A model generated the notes under the pieces. That model did not search any database and was not told the origin of the DNA. It saw nothing but the letters and a program-made list of their open reading frames with translations. From a virus, in IMG/VR virus record IMGVR_UViG_3300006733_000042, positions 1 through 23,853 of that record: a stretch of DNA of 23,853 nt. One strand, written 5' to 3'. This document shows positions 15,142-22,708 of the stretch, in pieces. The translations under genes and the position numbers were made by a program. Each line of letters opens with the position of its first letter. The first letter of the stretch is position 1.

Positions 15142-16056
15142 TTATGACGATGCTCCACCAAAGGTCAGTTTCACAATCCCCTCGCCATATGTGATTCCCA
15201 CGCCATATTCCCAAACAGAGAATACCTGGAATCCATCTCGATGTTCAACGGGTCGATTGAGAACTTCCAGAGGTCTGGATTCAATGAAGAATCCGACGGG
15301 GGTATATTGTCCGGTTCTCCATGATTTTGGATCCGTGGCAATGAGAAAAGCCGTATTTGCTGGAACCAAATTCGAAACTATCACCTGTGTTCCTTCAATT
15401 GAACCCCTCATTCCATCCATATATGCCGATTTACCATATTGATTCTTTGACGAATAATGTGGCAATCGTGAAACCTGTTGTTTTCCTATTGGATTCACCA
15501 AGAATACAATTTTTTCCTTCAAACCTTTATAGTTCTCCTCCAAAATTCGTATTCCGTTTGTGATGTCATACTGTCCGATTGTTCCCGCAATCGTGAAAAC
15601 CGTTCCATCGTTTCCCAGGCTTGTTCCCGTACAGGCGATGATATTTGCTACAGGAACACCCGCACCAATAGCAGTTATCACATCTATATTGGCAGTATTT
15701 TTCATCTCAAGTGCCAGACGTTTAAGTCTATGCTCAATAACAGGTATCTGCTGATACTGTGCCATTTCGTGCGTGATCATATATCCCCGACCAATTTTAT
15801 AGGTGACGATTTCTTGGCCTTCGATGGGTGAGAACATCAAGGGTATTTCGGCTCCCTGACCTACTCTATCCACGACTGCCGTAGAACACGCTTCCTCGAT
15901 TGGAACAATCACACGATCGGATTTCGCCCTGTGATATTGAAGTAATGTTCTCATGTCAAACCCATCCATAGGGGTCTCGACGATCTTCTGTGTAAGTTCA
16001 GGGAATTTTATGGCATTGTTGTCCCATGTCCCTGTGTTGTTCGGTGTTATTGGCAT
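15142..16056 (-). CDS. Major capsid protein (HK97 fold)
   Basis: A 304-aa protein with the composition and order of an HK97-fold capsid protein. The N-terminal arm (TWDNNAIKFPELTQKIVETP) is followed by the E-loop/P-domain region with KSDRVIVPIEEAC and GQGAEIPLM, the spine helix YMITHEMAQYQQIPVIEHRLKRLALEM cut by short links, and the A domain with VFLVNPIGKQQV, GMRGSIEGTQVIVSNLVP and a beta-rich C-terminus (RDGFQVFSVWEYGVGITYG). It lacks a long N-terminal delta domain, consistent with scaffolding being supplied by the protease fusion upstream. GGGAGG lies about ten bases before the ATG. A strong terminator follows within 20 bases, so it is the last gene of a unit that can be transcribed at high level. 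Confidence 0.85.
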   Translation of the reverse strand: MPITPNNTGTWDNNAIKFPELTQKIVETPMDGFDMRTLLQYHRAKSDRVIVPIEEACSTAVVDRVGQGAEIPLMFSPIEGQEIVTYKIGRGYMITHEMAQYQQIPVIEHRLKRLALEMKNTANIDVITAIGAGVPVANIIACTGTSLGNDGTVFTIAGTIGQYDITNGIRILEENYKGLKEKIVFLVNPIGKQQVSRLPHYSSKNQYGKSAYMDGMRGSIEGTQVIVSNLVPANTAFLIATDPKSWRTGQYTPVGFFIESRPLEVLNRPVEHRDGFQVFSVWEYGVGITYGEGIVKLTFGGASS

Positions 16057-16061
16057 CTCAA

Positions 16062-16532
16062 TCAGCCTCCCTCATTCAAGACCATTTCAACCCATTCCCC
16101 TGCCGCCGTGCAAGATGATTTCGTTCTGCCCATCAAGGACATAGCCGCATCCACTCCCACAACCCACGGTCTCAATCTGCCTGTTGCATCTGAACAAACC
16201 AATGTGTCATCCGCAAGGGCTTCCCCTGCCAAACATCTAATTTGTCCATCTGTGGTATATGTCAAGGGACGATCCCTGTTATATATCCCGTTTGCTTGGA
16301 GAAGTTGATCTTCGATTAAAACTCCTCTCCATTCGGCATCGGCATTTCCAGCCAATGCAATTTGATTCAGAACGACCGCCGAACGAGCAACAATTAATCC
16401 CGCTGTCAGTCCCACCGCAACATAATTTTCATCCGGTCGAGCGAATGCATGTCTATTTTGCGGGTTTATGTCCACCGGACCACTCGCACAGTTATATCCG
16501 GATTGCTCGTAAAGGTTTCCTGCTTGAACCAT
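16062..16532 (-). CDS. Capsid decoration / DUF2190-like protein
   Basis: A 156-aa protein located between the protease-scaffold and the major capsid protein. It is rich in small residues and has the short beta-strand repeats of a capsid-stabilising protein: YVAVGLTAGLIVARSAVV (37-54), DGQIRCLAGEALADDTLVCSD (96-116) and WVVGVDAAMSLMG (123-135). The second block matches the pattern LAGEALxxDxLV of DUF2190-type head proteins, which bind the capsid surface like lambda gpD. The start has AGGTGATT, a full-length Shine-Dalgarno, six bases upstream. The stop lies six bases before the capsid gene start, consistent with a co-transcribed, highly expressed pair. Confidence 0.65.
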   Translation of the reverse strand: MVQAGNLYEQSGYNCASGPVDINPQNRHAFARPDENYVAVGLTAGLIVARSAVVLNQIALAGNADAEWRGVLIEDQLLQANGIYNRDRPLTYTTDGQIRCLAGEALADDTLVCSDATGRLRPWVVGVDAAMSLMGRTKSSCTAAGEWVEMVLNEGG

Positions 16533-16534
16533 TT

Positions 16535-17530
16535 TTAATCACCTCTCCATGCGCTATACTCTCGCATGTCATATCCTTTTTCTTCGAGCCACGCATACCA
16601 TTCTTTTGTGACTCGATCAATGCTTCCTGTTGCCTCATCTGAAGGATTTACATGCCCCTGTGAAGGCGGGGGGACTTTGCTCAATGCTTCTTTGAGCTGG
16701 GAGTTCTCCCGTTTTAGAGAATCAATTGATGATTTTTTGGCTTCCTCCTCCTCTTCCTCATCATCATCATCCTCCGCCTCTTTCTTATCTTCTTTCTTCT
16801 CTTTTTCGTCCTCTCCTTTCTTGAGTTTCTCTCGATACTCATCAAGCTCGGCCTTCACCTGTGCATATTTCTTTTTCAGTGCGGCATAATCTTCGTTTTC
16901 ATCTTTTTCTTTTTCATCTTTTTCAGACACTTTAATCTCCTCCGAAATTTTACATTTCGATTCATAAGATTTTTTCTCGTAATATTCATCAAATGATGCA
17001 GAGAATGGGATAATTTTGGCATTATCGTAAGCCCCATCCGTAACAATAGATACCTCTTTTAGATTGACATCCTTGATTATTTGATGGGCATTCTTGCACT
17101 TACAATTCTTTCCATTGTCGGCAGATTTTCCACATACCGAACATTCGGAATGTTTGGGAACTGCTGAAACAGAAAAATCAGTAACTGCCCCATCATGAAT
17201 CAATTTCGCCACATATCTATCAGAAATAAATCCCGTGGCAATTATAGATTTCCCATCTCTTTTTGCGGAAGTAAATCCTCCGATTATTTCTCTAACTTTA
17301 TTTTTGGAGTGGTCAATCCTTAACTGTGTTCCAGCAATCTGTTCAATGATTTTATCGATTTCCGTTTCTGGAATTGCCCAACGATTCGCATTCACAGTTG
17401 TATCAATTATCCGTGCAACAAAAGGATATGTTTCATCGTTCTCATCCCATATTTCAGAGAAAGAGGTTTTTTCCGATGATTCGAATGGAACTCTCCAACT
17501 TGGTATTATAGCTATTTTTTCCTTCGACAT
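16535..17530 (-). CDS. Prohead protease fused to acidic scaffold domain
   Basis: A 331-aa protein in two parts. Residues 1-180 resemble the HK97-family prohead protease: LRIDHSK supplies the likely catalytic His74, TDFSVSAVP the likely Ser120 region, and LKEVSIVTDGAYDNAKI (158-172) the final conserved strand. A CSVCG...CKCKNAH cluster (130-149) between them could bind zinc, as in several phage proteases of this type. Residues 195-285 are a highly charged coiled coil with an unbroken D/E run (253-263), typical of a scaffold, and the C-terminus ends with WYAWLEEKGYDM. The protease would cleave scaffold and itself during capsid maturation. The ATG has an AGGTGT site nine bases upstream. It starts the capsid transcription unit. 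Confidence 0.85.
   Translation of the reverse strand: MSKEKIAIIPSWRVPFESSEKTSFSEIWDENDETYPFVARIIDTTVNANRWAIPETEIDKIIEQIAGTQLRIDHSKNKVREIIGGFTSAKRDGKSIIATGFISDRYVAKLIHDGAVTDFSVSAVPKHSECSVCGKSADNGKNCKCKNAHQIIKDVNLKEVSIVTDGAYDNAKIIPFSASFDEYYEKKSYESKCKISEEIKVSEKDEKEKDENEDYAALKKKYAQVKAELDEYREKLKKGEDEKEKKEDKKEAEDDDDEEEEEEAKKSSIDSLKRENSQLKEALSKVPPPSQGHVNPSDEATGSIDRVTKEWYAWLEEKGYDMREYSAWRGD
16739..16775. repeat. Short-codon tract encoding D/E run
   Basis: On the plus strand this stretch is built almost only from cctc/ctt/cat triplets, which encode the uninterrupted Asp/Glu segment of the scaffold domain (residues about 253-263). It is a low-complexity coding tract prone to length change by replication slippage in steps of three bases, not a mobile or regulatory repeat. 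Confidence 0.5.
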
Positions 17531-17611
17531 AGAGACACCTGAATATATAGAACAAAAATGAATTTATTCAAATGTCTCCGTTATCCCTAAGGATAATGAT
17601 ATATTGTAATG

Positions 17612-17624
17612 TATCATATTTAAA
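17612..17624 (-). promoter_or_regulatory. TATA-like promoter candidate for capsid genes
   Basis: In the 100-nt gap before the protease gene the minus strand reads TTTAAATA (17624-17617), an exact match to the archaeal TATA consensus TTTAWATA, continuing as AAATATGATA (17621-17612). Transcription would start about 25 bases downstream, near 17592, leaving a leader of about 60 nt containing the hairpin TTATCC-TTAG-GGATAA (17596-17581) and then TAACGGAGAC. The same decamer AAATATGATA occurs upstream of the gene at 23776, and TAACGGAGAC recurs before the gene at 2630. If the host is bacterial, TATGAT could be a -10 box, but I see no clear -35. Confidence 0.45.
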
Positions 17625-17632
17625 ATTTATCT

Positions 17633-18286
17633 CTATATTTTTTCTTGTGGTGGAGGAATCAACTCAAAATTTTGAATAATATCTCTTATCAATTGCTCCA
17701 TATTTCGTTGGAGTGTTTTGTCAAATATATCAAATTTGGGAACGGAAACCAACTTTTTCGGAACGGGGGATATATATCCAATGTTCACCAATTCCAACCA
17801 ACATCTACAATTGGGATGAACGGGAATAGGGTCATCTGTGATGGGAAATATCCGACCATTTAAAGGTATACATTTTTTACAAGCTCCAGGATGTATTCGG
17901 AATTTTACATTGCGATAACCATTCATATATGCCGTTTTCCTGAATGCCCACTGATATGCTCTCCGAACTTCTGTTATCACCATTCTTTTCGCATTTCCTG
18001 GCGATACCCCAAATTGTGTTTTTAACTGTTCAATTATTTTGGGTTTTGACCATCCTTCATTTATGCCCTTTGACATCAATAATCTTACTGCTCTTTCCTT
18101 TGATGAAGGAACGGTTTTTATGTGATGAACATTTGAGATAACCCATTCCTGAACCTTCCTTCTACGTGTTTCCGTGGCATCAACATCCACATGCATAGGA
18201 GTTGTTATCGTGGCGGGGCCGACAACTGACTTAACCCGATCCACTCCGGCAGAAATAGCAGATACAACAAAAAGATCAACTGTCAT
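17633..18286 (-). CDS. MuF-like minor head protein
   Basis: A protein of about 217 aa from the ATG used here (a TTG three codons upstream is possible). A helical N-terminus leads to KRMVITEVRRAYQWAFRKT, then the diagnostic C-terminal block ACKKCIPLNGRIFPI followed by HPNCRCWLELV. The CxxC...HPNCRCW pattern with the preceding TEVxRAxxWA helix is typical of Phage_Mu_F head morphogenesis proteins (PF04233), which sit next to the portal gene and are packaged in the head in small numbers. No convincing Shine-Dalgarno precedes either start, so translation may be coupled to the portal gene ending 28 bases upstream. It lies at the end of the terminase-portal segment, just before a promoter-like gap. 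Confidence 0.82.
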   Translation of the reverse strand: MTVDLFVVSAISAGVDRVKSVVGPATITTPMHVDVDATETRRRKVQEWVISNVHHIKTVPSSKERAVRLLMSKGINEGWSKPKIIEQLKTQFGVSPGNAKRMVITEVRRAYQWAFRKTAYMNGYRNVKFRIHPGACKKCIPLNGRIFPITDDPIPVHPNCRCWLELVNIGYISPVPKKLVSVPKFDIFDKTLQRNMEQLIRDIIQNFELIPPPQEKI

Positions 18287-18314
18287 TTTCTTCAACTTTT
18301 ATTTTTAGATATAT

Positions 18315-20426
18315 TTATTTTGATTCCCTATACATATCTTCTTTTATCCCAAAATCCTTATTTCTCCCCTTGTTCTCCACAAATCCAAATGTTTTGTAAA
18401 ACTTCTTTAATCTTGATACTGTCCCCCCATAATCAGAGGAGGGAGTTAATGTTATTATTTTTTTTTCTTTATCTGCCAAATCAATTAATTTTTTCATCAC
18501 CTTTCCTCCTATTCCCCTTCCTCGTTGATTTTTTGGTAATGATATTCGTGATAAATTTAATTTATCTTTTGTAATGTATATTTCTAATTTCAATTCATCA
18601 TATTTTTCTTCCATCTCGGACATAAAATTATTTATAATATCCTTTATTTCTTTCTTATCTTCTTGTTTTTCTTCTTTCATATTATAGTCCTTATGAATCT
18701 CTCCATCTTCACCAATTGGTACTTTTCTGCCCTTAATTGTCACCCATTTAGTTATCTCACTATCTGGAATATCTGAGGCCTTCTTCTCGTCCCAATTGCC
18801 CATCATTTTCTCGAACATATCTTCATAGGGATCCCACGCAGGAGCGGGGGTTTCCACCACCTTTTTCATCAATTCCGGTTGCTGAATCTTCGATAATCCC
18901 ATTGATGTGATTCCCGCCCGTTTAGTTCTCATCGGGTCTCGAACTTCTTCTGAATCACCCATTCCTCCCATGCCTCCATCCATGTCCTGTGGATTCAACT
19001 CAAATAAAAATTTGTCTCCTTTTTCTTCATCGACATCTTCGAGATGTATCATTTTGCGAAATTCGTTCAGGGTTATTCCAAATGCCTTAAACTCGTTTAT
19101 GGCTCTATTGGTATCCATATTTTCATCTTGTATCGCTAAATCATTCCATTCCATGTGTAAACCTGATTCTTCCAAATCTTCTCGATTCCACCCCATTCGA
19201 ATTAATCCTGGATAAACAATCTTATGCAAAATATAGATTCCGATTCTCTGCTGAAGTCCGTGCAACTTTACAATGAACGAATCCCAATTTACTGCGGCTG
19301 TTGTGTGCGAACTTCCTTCAGGAATGCCCATGATATTCCGTGGGACACCCATCGCCACAATTCGGTCCTCCCGTAATAATTTATAGAACTCAATCATCGC
19401 ATTCATAGCCACTCCTGGCTCCGCCTGGGGTTGAACATCCGTTCCCATTGCATAAATATCATCCCCTGCCCTTCGAGATTCGTTCGCTCCCTTAACCCGT
19501 TCCCATTCTGGATCAGATAGAGGACGAGTATCTCCAGACATTGCCTTGAAAATGACAGGAGGTCTAACGATTGTATGTGAGCCAATATATAGATTATTTT
19601 CACATGCCCGTATCAATTCCGCTGTGCGAACCATTGACATTAAATCACTCGTGCCATATGCTGATTCATGGCTCAAGGTTCTCGGCATCCATCGAAATTG
19701 AACAATCTTATCACAAGTGAACGCAATAGGAGGGAAACTCAAAACTTGTAAATATCCATAAACATTTCCCAAACTATCGTTTCGAACCCTCATATAATAT
19801 GGGTCGAGTGCTTTAATGTTAAGTAGGATTTCACCATCTTCAATGTCAATTTCCTTTTTTCCTTCCCATCTTCGCTTTATTCCGTTTATGTCGATATATT
19901 CATTTTGTTTCCTTGATTCTTTGGACAATTTCCTTTCTTTCTTTTCTGCCCCATAAACGAGTTCAATGTATGCGCACCCATACACAATCATATCAGACAT
20001 TATGGCCGGAAGGATATGTTGATCTAGTTCATTTTTTATCAATGAGAACAATCTGTTTGTATCATCCAGAACCTTCTCCCCATTCTTTTGATCTGGATCA
20101 ACTTCCCATTCATATCCTTTTTGTAGACCCAAATGAATCTGAACGGCAATACTCGATTGAACCCACGGATCATTCCTCACAATATCCCTATACTTGCCCA
20201 AATCTTCGATGGGTTTGATTCCCCATCGTTTCGTATAGAAATCCGTATATGGAGATTGAATATATCCAATGCCCGAATAAGGAGGGATTTTATCTTGAGA
20301 TATTTTTAATGGTTCTCTCCACGATTCATCAACACCATCCAATTCAATCGCTTCTTCTGGTGGAATTTCTCGATATGCATCTTTACTTTTTTTCTTTCGG
20401 CGAAATAAACCATCAAAAATACTCAT
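18315..20426 (-). CDS. Portal protein with C-terminal GNAT-like domain
   Basis: A 703-aa protein. Residues about 40-480 are a portal: KYRDIVRNDPWVQSSI (78-93), YGCAYIELVYG (149-159), the IVQFRWMPR segment (241-249), SAYGTSDL, and HTTAAVNWDSFIVKLHGLQ (374-392). The portal dodecamer forms the head vertex through which DNA passes. Residues 480-560 are a methionine/glycine-rich and acidic linker, followed by WVTIKGRKVPIGEDGEI (561-577), a motif seen in phage head proteins. The end (about 605-700) matches a GNAT fold: LSRISLPKNQRGRGIG carries the acetyl-CoA-binding Q/RxxGxG loop, followed by ITLTPSSDYGG and FYKTFGFVENKGRNKDF. Ordinary portals are roughly 400-550 aa. GGAG precedes the ATG by five bases. 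Confidence 0.93.
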   Translation of the reverse strand: MSIFDGLFRRKKKSKDAYREIPPEEAIELDGVDESWREPLKISQDKIPPYSGIGYIQSPYTDFYTKRWGIKPIEDLGKYRDIVRNDPWVQSSIAVQIHLGLQKGYEWEVDPDQKNGEKVLDDTNRLFSLIKNELDQHILPAIMSDMIVYGCAYIELVYGAEKKERKLSKESRKQNEYIDINGIKRRWEGKKEIDIEDGEILLNIKALDPYYMRVRNDSLGNVYGYLQVLSFPPIAFTCDKIVQFRWMPRTLSHESAYGTSDLMSMVRTAELIRACENNLYIGSHTIVRPPVIFKAMSGDTRPLSDPEWERVKGANESRRAGDDIYAMGTDVQPQAEPGVAMNAMIEFYKLLREDRIVAMGVPRNIMGIPEGSSHTTAAVNWDSFIVKLHGLQQRIGIYILHKIVYPGLIRMGWNREDLEESGLHMEWNDLAIQDENMDTNRAINEFKAFGITLNEFRKMIHLEDVDEEKGDKFLFELNPQDMDGGMGGMGDSEEVRDPMRTKRAGITSMGLSKIQQPELMKKVVETPAPAWDPYEDMFEKMMGNWDEKKASDIPDSEITKWVTIKGRKVPIGEDGEIHKDYNMKEEKQEDKKEIKDIINNFMSEMEEKYDELKLEIYITKDKLNLSRISLPKNQRGRGIGGKVMKKLIDLADKEKKIITLTPSSDYGGTVSRLKKFYKTFGFVENKGRNKDFGIKEDMYRESK

Positions 20427-20496
20427 ATAATCTCCTCAACAAGATGAGGGGTTGGCTCTCACGAGTCCACGAACGGAGACTGTTCTTACCCCTCAT
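20427..20496 (-). promoter_or_regulatory. Inverted-repeat leader, possible RNA switch before portal gene
   Basis: The 66-nt gap between the zinc-ribbon gene and the portal gene contains a perfect 9-bp inverted repeat: ATGAGGGGT at 20496-20488 and ACCCCTCAT at 20452-20444 (minus-strand sense), with a 35-nt loop. The downstream arm also contains CCTCA (20449-20445), which can instead pair with TGAGG (20438-20434), part of the portal ribosome-binding site TGAGGAG, across a 6-nt loop. The upstream arm includes the stop codon of the preceding gene. Two mutually exclusive hairpins, one hiding the ribosome-binding site, are therefore possible. That they regulate translation is inference. Confidence 0.45.
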
Positions 20497-20768
20497 TTAT
20501 CAATTTCAACTTCCATCTCCTTTACAACAATTTTAATATTTAGAACATCACTCATATGTTTCTCAAGAGATATAATATTTTCGTTTATCTTTTCAAGTGC
20601 TTCCCTAAATTCATTCTTGTTCAATGTAAGATTTTCATGCATATGCCAAGCCTTACAATATTCACAATCGACATATACGACTGTTTTTATCATTGCTTTG
20701 GGATTATCGCATCTGTTACATTTCCCTTTATGCTCCCTTTCTCTTATTATTGTGTCTTTTACTTCCAT
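20493..20768 (-). CDS. Zinc-ribbon protein with coiled-coil tail
   Basis: About 91 aa (95 if the ATG at 20780 is used). The N-terminal part carries CNRCDNP and DCEYCKAWHMH, a four-cysteine zinc ribbon with nearby histidines. The C-terminal half (FREALEKINENIISLEKHMSDVL) is a heptad-like helix likely to form a coiled coil, ending in VKEMEVEIDK. The ATG chosen is the one that overlaps the terminase stop as TAATG, a spacing used repeatedly in this window; the upstream GGTGAT is close to it. Its place between terminase and portal suggests a packaging accessory or adaptor, but that is position-based inference only. Confidence 0.65.
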   Translation of the reverse strand: MEVKDTIIREREHKGKCNRCDNPKAMIKTVVYVDCEYCKAWHMHENLTLNKNEFREALEKINENIISLEKHMSDVLNIKIVVKEMEVEIDK

Positions 20769-22402
20769 TACATCACCCATACATCTGATCTTTGTGTTCC
20801 TCCACTGAATCCTCGAATTGAAGGAATATTTGAAGAACCCGAAAACTTTGCTACTTCCTTGGAAATCTCACTTATGACTTTATGTGGCATGAAATAATCT
20901 AATCCTATGGCATCAATACAATTTCCCAAGCTCGAACAATAATCATCATGTTCTCCCGTGGGATGATGACATTTCAATAGTCCTCTTTGATATTCATATC
21001 CGAGCCGAGAAAATTGGTATTTAAACTTTATACTCTCCATCGACCCATCGTCAGGATATAGGATTCGTCCCTCCCACCATTCATTATGTAACCTCCGAAA
21101 AATATCGTGATGATTGTATTGTGTCCATTTAAGTGATTTTATCTTTGTGTGTCGATGATGTAGAAAATTGCCCACCACGAATTTGCGTTCCAACATATCA
21201 ACGAATACATCGCCCACTCCCACAGCATCAACCGATATTCTCCTTATGGCATATCTGCATAAAAACTCATATACGATTTCAATCTGTTTATCGTATGTAT
21301 CACCCATCAGCTCCAACCAATCGAGTATTATCATTTTATAGGGGCGTTCCTCGTTATAATCGGGATCATCATCCATAATTTTAACCAATTGTATCACAGT
21401 GCAAACAGTAGAATCGGGAGATTTTGCCACATCAATTCCCACATAAATATTGTCCAATGTCTCCTTGAAATTGTTCACGAGTGCAGTTTTTATCCTTCTA
21501 ATGTCGGCTCTCCCATTTCGTTTTAACTGTGAGTAATCTGTGAATGATAGGGATTCAATCGGCCACCTCAAGAGATAAGAGCATTGGAACCCAATATCAT
21601 CTTTTCCATATAATTCAATCTGTCCTTGGACATATGTCGCATAAGCATCAGAATATTTCGCGATCTCATTCCAATCATAGATATAACAATTTGTGCCTTC
21701 AGTTATCTTGTCATAAAAATATCTTTTCTTATCAAGTGTCATTGTAGGTGTGCCAACCAAAACCGATGTTGCCATTGTATGCGTTCCCATCGGAAATATA
21801 GATTTCTTCAACATGATATCCTCAACATCTTGAGCTTCGTCGATATAAATAAAATCCAATGTTGCTCCTTCGATGTGAGAGCCTGGAGAAGCAGTAAAAA
21901 TCGAGACTTTGGATCCCGACGGGAACTCGATATAATCTTGTCGATCAACCTTCATATCTATTTTATATTTGTCAATCATCCGATGAACTATCGCCCGAAT
22001 ACGAATATAAGCAAAATTCGACTGTTTTAGACCAGGGGCAAATATTCCCGTTCTAATTCCACCACAAAAATATACCAACATTGTTGATACTTCATTATCG
22101 TATACTTGGGATTCATCGGCATAAATTGGGAGATAATAAGAGAGATAAGATACAATCCATGCCATTGTATATGTTTTCCCACTCTGTCGAGAAAACTCAA
22201 CATATATTTGTTCCATATCTCGAAAGATAACAGAATGGATAATATGCTCCGCAATCTCCCACTGTGGAGCATATAACGCCGTTATGTTCTCAATCTTCAT
22301 TTTCCGAATAAATGATTTAAAATTTTTTAAAAAGAACAACTCAAACCGTGCCATTGAACTATATCGTTCATATTTTTCTATGGCATTTTTGAGATAATTC
22401 AT
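20768..22402 (-). CDS. terL: Terminase large subunit (ATPase-nuclease)
   Basis: A 544-aa DNA-packaging motor with the full two-domain plan. The N-terminal ATPase has the terminase-type Walker A SRQSGKT (71-77), Walker B DFIYIDEAQD (183-192) and coupling motif VGTPT (216-220). The C-terminal RNase H-like nuclease has GIDVAKSPDST with D324, VDAVGVGD with D392, and HDDYCSS with D486/D487 as the likely metal ligands. It docks on the portal and translocates and cuts concatemeric DNA. The length is normal. The start is weakly supported: the next upstream ATG is out of frame and the Shine-Dalgarno (AGAGGG) is distant. The stop forms TAATG with the next gene, suggesting translational coupling. Confidence 0.95.
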   Translation of the reverse strand: MNYLKNAIEKYERYSSMARFELFFLKNFKSFIRKMKIENITALYAPQWEIAEHIIHSVIFRDMEQIYVEFSRQSGKTYTMAWIVSYLSYYLPIYADESQVYDNEVSTMLVYFCGGIRTGIFAPGLKQSNFAYIRIRAIVHRMIDKYKIDMKVDRQDYIEFPSGSKVSIFTASPGSHIEGATLDFIYIDEAQDVEDIMLKKSIFPMGTHTMATSVLVGTPTMTLDKKRYFYDKITEGTNCYIYDWNEIAKYSDAYATYVQGQIELYGKDDIGFQCSYLLRWPIESLSFTDYSQLKRNGRADIRRIKTALVNNFKETLDNIYVGIDVAKSPDSTVCTVIQLVKIMDDDPDYNEERPYKMIILDWLELMGDTYDKQIEIVYEFLCRYAIRRISVDAVGVGDVFVDMLERKFVVGNFLHHRHTKIKSLKWTQYNHHDIFRRLHNEWWEGRILYPDDGSMESIKFKYQFSRLGYEYQRGLLKCHHPTGEHDDYCSSLGNCIDAIGLDYFMPHKVISEISKEVAKFSGSSNIPSIRGFSGGTQRSDVWVM

Positions 22403-22405
22403 GCA

Positions 22406-22522
22406 TTAACAACCCTCTTGTTTCCTCTTGATTTTTGCCACCCCATACCCACAATGACGGCATATAAAATGACAACAAGTTTCTCTCATCTCAATATCAG
22501 ACTTACATTTAGGACATTTCAT
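22406..22522 (-). CDS. 38-aa zinc-ribbon miniprotein
   Basis: A very short ORF starting MKCPKCKSDIEM and continuing with a CC pair, CRHCGYG and a basic C-terminus ending EGC. The CPKC...CRHCGYG pair is a textbook zinc ribbon occupying nearly the whole protein. The ATG is preceded by AAGGAGTGAT five bases away, one of the better ribosome-binding sites in the window, and the stop lies just before the terminase start codon at 22402. That the ORF fills the gap between two genes and carries both cysteine pairs makes it real despite its size. The function is unknown. Confidence 0.65.
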   Translation of the reverse strand: MKCPKCKSDIEMRETCCHFICRHCGYGVAKIKRKQEGC

Positions 22523-22526
22523 TTTA

Positions 22527-22706
22527 TCACTCCTTGAAATTTATCAGATGACCACAATATTTATTATCGAATGTTTTCGTTATAACCTTGATTTTATTCT
22601 CTGTTATGACATGAGGGGAACCACAATTATCACACCATTTCCGTGCTCCTTCATTATGAAACCCAAAATTTATTTCTCCACAACCATCACAATAATGATT
22701 TTTCAT
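22527..22706 (-). CDS. Small zinc-ribbon protein
   Basis: A protein of 59 aa (61 if the upstream ATG at 22712 is used). It has two knuckles, YCDGCG near the N-terminus and WCDNCGSPHV about 20 residues later, which is a classic four-cysteine zinc ribbon, followed by a short beta-rich tail with one more cysteine. The first ATG overlaps the previous stop (ATGA) but lies one base from GAGG. The second ATG has the better ribosome-binding spacing and is used here. Such single-ribbon proteins act as nucleic-acid or protein adaptors; the specific role here is unknown. It sits in a run of small genes immediately before the large terminase. Confidence 0.6.
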   Translation of the reverse strand: MKNHYCDGCGEINFGFHNEGARKWCDNCGSPHVITENKIKVITKTFDNKYCGHLINFKE

Positions 22707-22708
22707 TT

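Noticed and set aside
14588-15214. A 208-aa start for the adaptor-like gene
   Set aside because: The upstream part overlaps the capsid gene out of frame, runs through the terminator hairpin, and the inner ATG at 15061 has GGAG at a good spacing.
20444-20496. tRNA, hammerhead ribozyme or CRISPR-like structure in the inverted-repeat gap
   Set aside because: The span of about 53 bases is too short for a tRNA. The hammerhead-like ACGAGTCCAC on the plus strand lacks the required CUGAUGA core, with the essential G replaced. There is no direct repeat with spacers.
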